Shown: piece by piece, positions 62,541 to 64,000 of the stretch
How the letters are laid out: every line of letters begins with the position of its first letter
Position numbering within the stretch: position 1 is the stretch's first letter
From: Pelomonas sp. V22
Lineage (GTDB): Bacteria; Pseudomonadota; Gammaproteobacteria; Burkholderiales; Burkholderiaceae_C
Length of the DNA stretch: 64,000 nt
Reading direction: 5' to 3'
Assembly: GCF_030014915.1 (NCBI RefSeq)
Contig: NZ_JAGIXS010000001.1
Coordinates: 806,001 to 870,000 of the forward strand
Translations under genes and position numbers: made by a program
Notes under the pieces: model-generated
Seen by the model: the letters and a program-made list of their open reading frames with translations, nothing else
What the model was told of the DNA's origin: nothing
The model's database searches: none

Positions 62541-64000
62541 CTAGGGGCTGCAGGTGCCGGCCTGTAGCTCGGCGCCGTCGAACATCAGGCCGGCTTGCGC
62601 CGTGCGCAGCCGGAGCTTCTCAGAGGCGCGTACTTTCAGTGTCAGCATGATCGTCAGGCGATTGGAGAGCACGCCCTGGGCCCAGGCGGCATCCTGCTCG
62701 CCACGCGGCCAGCGCAAGGCAAGGACTGCCTCCTCATCATCGCGCAGCAGTTCGGCCTGCCAGGCCGTGGCCCGGTCGGACGGGTAGCTGGGCAGCAGGT
62801 GCACGCGCAGGCAGGCCGCCCCGGCGAAGCCCGGATCGGCCGCCAGCCGCAGCGTGGCCCCGGCTTCGCGCGCCATCAGCACGCCCTCGCCTCGCCCCAG
62901 GCCGGCCAGGCGCTGCCAGCCTCGCTCATCGCTCACGCGCAAACTGGAGAACAGGCCGGCCGGTGCTGTTCGCTCGGATGTCACCGGCGCCAGATCGGCA
63001 GCCGCGCGCCGGAGGTCTTTCAAGGCATCGTCGGAACGGCCACCCAGGCCAGGTGCAGGCAGCAGCGGCGCCTGCAGGCGGAAGCTGGTCCAGAGGCCAT
63101 CGGCCGGCTCCTCGGCCAGGATGCCGGCCCATCGACCCTGGTTGTAGCGCGCGGTCAGGGCCTTGAGCCGGCGGTCGGCGCGCACCGCCTGCGCAGCGAG
63201 CAGGCGCGCGGCGGCGGGGTCACGCTCCAGCGTCGTCGCGTAGCGCTCCAGGGCGAAGAAGCGCTCGTTGGCCAGGGCCGAGGCGCGCAAGGGGTATTCC
63301 ACAAGTTGGAAGAAGGCGGCCGCCTGCTGCGGCGCCATCTTCGGGCGCAGATGATCGAGCGAAATCAGCAACTGCCGGAAGCGCTGCAGGCGCTCGTCGA
63401 TGGCGGCGGCCGAAAGCCCGCTGCGGCGCTGCCGCTCACCGGCCAGGTGGTATTGCAGGTGCTCGGGGCGGCGCCCGAAGTTGAGCCGGTAGTAGCCGTC
63501 CCAGAGCTGCGCCACGGGTTCGCTCGCTGCCGGGCCGAACAGGCGCGCCGCGAGGCCACGCAGATAGTCCTGCTGGCTCAGGGCCGCGACGCCACGCGGG
63601 TTCCAGGCCAGGTCGAACCAGTGGCTCAGGTTGATCTCGGCGGGCTTGATGTCGCCGGCATTGACGATCCACACGCGCTCGGCGCCCGCATCGAAGGCCC
63701 GCAGCATCTCCGCCGCGACAAGGGCTGGCGGCGTGGTGCTGAGCCAGAGGTACGACAGCGGCGCGCCGAGATAGGACAAGTGGTAGTAGACGCCCGAGCC
63801 GCCGCTGCGCCGCTGCTGCTCGGCATCGGGCAGTTGGCGGATGTAGCCGAAGTTGTCGTCCGGCCAGACCAGGGTCACGTCCTCGGGAATCGACAGGCCG
63901 GGCGGCTCACGCATCAGGGCCAGCACCTCCTTGTAGGGCACGAAGATCTGCGGCAGCCGGGCCGGATTGCCAACCTCCCGCGCCAGCAGCTCGCGCTGGT
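62541..64000 (-). CDS. Glycoside hydrolase family 115 alpha-glucuronidase (N-terminus outside window)
   Basis: The reverse-strand frame stays open to the window edge, so only the C-terminal about 486 residues are seen. Characteristic GH115 segments are DDNFGYIRQLP, GVYYHLSYLGAP, SYLWLST, VWIVNAGDIKPAEINLSHWFDLAWNP and QDYLRGLAARLFG. GH115 enzymes remove 4-O-methylglucuronic acid from xylan. It is transcribed toward GH43, 18 bases away, indicating a shared transcript for glucuronoxylan breakdown. Confidence 0.93.
   Translation of the reverse strand, partial: QRELLAREVGNPARLPQIFVPYKEVLALMREPPGLSIPEDVTLVWPDDNFGYIRQLPDAEQQRRSGGSGVYYHLSYLGAPLSYLWLSTTPPALVAAEMLRAFDAGAERVWIVNAGDIKPAEINLSHWFDLAWNPRGVAALSQQDYLRGLAARLFGPAASEPVAQLWDGYYRLNFGRRPEHLQYHLAGERQRRSGLSAAAIDERLQRFRQLLISLDHLRPKMAPQQAAAFFQLVEYPLRASALANERFFALERYATTLERDPAAARLLAAQAVRADRRLKALTARYNQGRWAGILAEEPADGLWTSFRLQAPLLPAPGLGGRSDDALKDLRRAAADLAPVTSERTAPAGLFSSLRVSDERGWQRLAGLGRGEGVLMAREAGATLRLAADPGFAGAACLRVHLLPSYPSDRATAWQAELLRDDEEAVLALRWPRGEQDAAWAQGVLSNRLTIMLTLKVRASEKLRLRTAQAGLMFDGAELQAGTCSP

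Overview
The window is a compact, GC-rich (roughly two thirds G+C) chromosome segment of the kind found in beta-proteobacteria of the order Burkholderiales, probably in the Roseateles/Rubrivivax/Leptothrix neighbourhood. That placement rests on protein style and gene order and is inference. Genes are tightly packed, often overlapping by 1 to 4 bases, and I see no transposase, phage gene or CRISPR array. The only RNA gene is the selenocysteine tRNA. The only stretch over 300 bases without a gene is 10564-10869.

Left part (1-10 kb): a truncated membrane aminopropyltransferase-like protein, a FAD-dependent lipoprotein and a small outer-membrane barrel face a reverse-strand run hom-thrC-moeA-moaD-speD (homoserine/threonine synthesis, molybdenum cofactor, S-adenosylmethionine decarboxylase), with alaA upstream. 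From 10 to 22.8 kb come mostly single housekeeping or accessory genes: bcp, a PIN-PhoH ATPase, a HAD phosphatase, an M1 aminopeptidase, prpE, a secreted NlpC/P60 hydrolase, a solute-binding protein, a YciI protein paired with an ECF42-type sigma factor, and an M20 peptidase.

22.8-34 kb is an aerobic phenylacetate degradation cluster: paaZ, a lone ABC substrate-binding protein, a TetR regulator, paaEDCBA, paaK, paaI and paaG on the reverse strand, and paaY divergently. The paaG-paaY gap holds a perfect 14-bp palindrome, a good candidate operator for the TetR protein. Phenylacetate would be activated by PaaK, epoxidised by PaaABCDE, isomerised by PaaG and ring-opened/oxidised by PaaZ. The beta-oxidation genes paaF, paaH and paaJ are not here.

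34-46 kb carries secreted peptidases (M28, M61), a PfkB kinase, moaA, a GNAT protein, a second moeA, and an overlapping chain Mpo1-like/MBL-fold/panE, followed by small conserved genes.

46.3-59.9 kb is the most distinctive block, all on the reverse strand: apbC, then fdnG-fdnH-fdnI-fdhE-selA-tlpA-like-transglutaminase-like-selB-selC-gcvH-like-dsrE-like-nitroreductase. It encodes a selenocysteine-containing formate dehydrogenase (in-frame UGA at codon 196 with a foldable bSECIS hairpin) together with the tRNA, SelA and SelB needed to make it. Four or five extra genes in the same run (thioredoxin-like, transglutaminase-like, lipoyl-carrier-like, DsrE-like, nitroreductase-like) have no established place in selenium or formate metabolism and are the best candidates for something undescribed. 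The two moeA copies, moaA and moaD in the window would supply the molybdenum cofactor that this enzyme needs.

59.9-64 kb: a tandem ~55-bp repeat with a conserved small hairpin, a LysE exporter, an alpha/beta esterase, a GH43 glycosidase and a GH115 alpha-glucuronidase cut by the window edge, suggesting glucuronoxylan breakdown.
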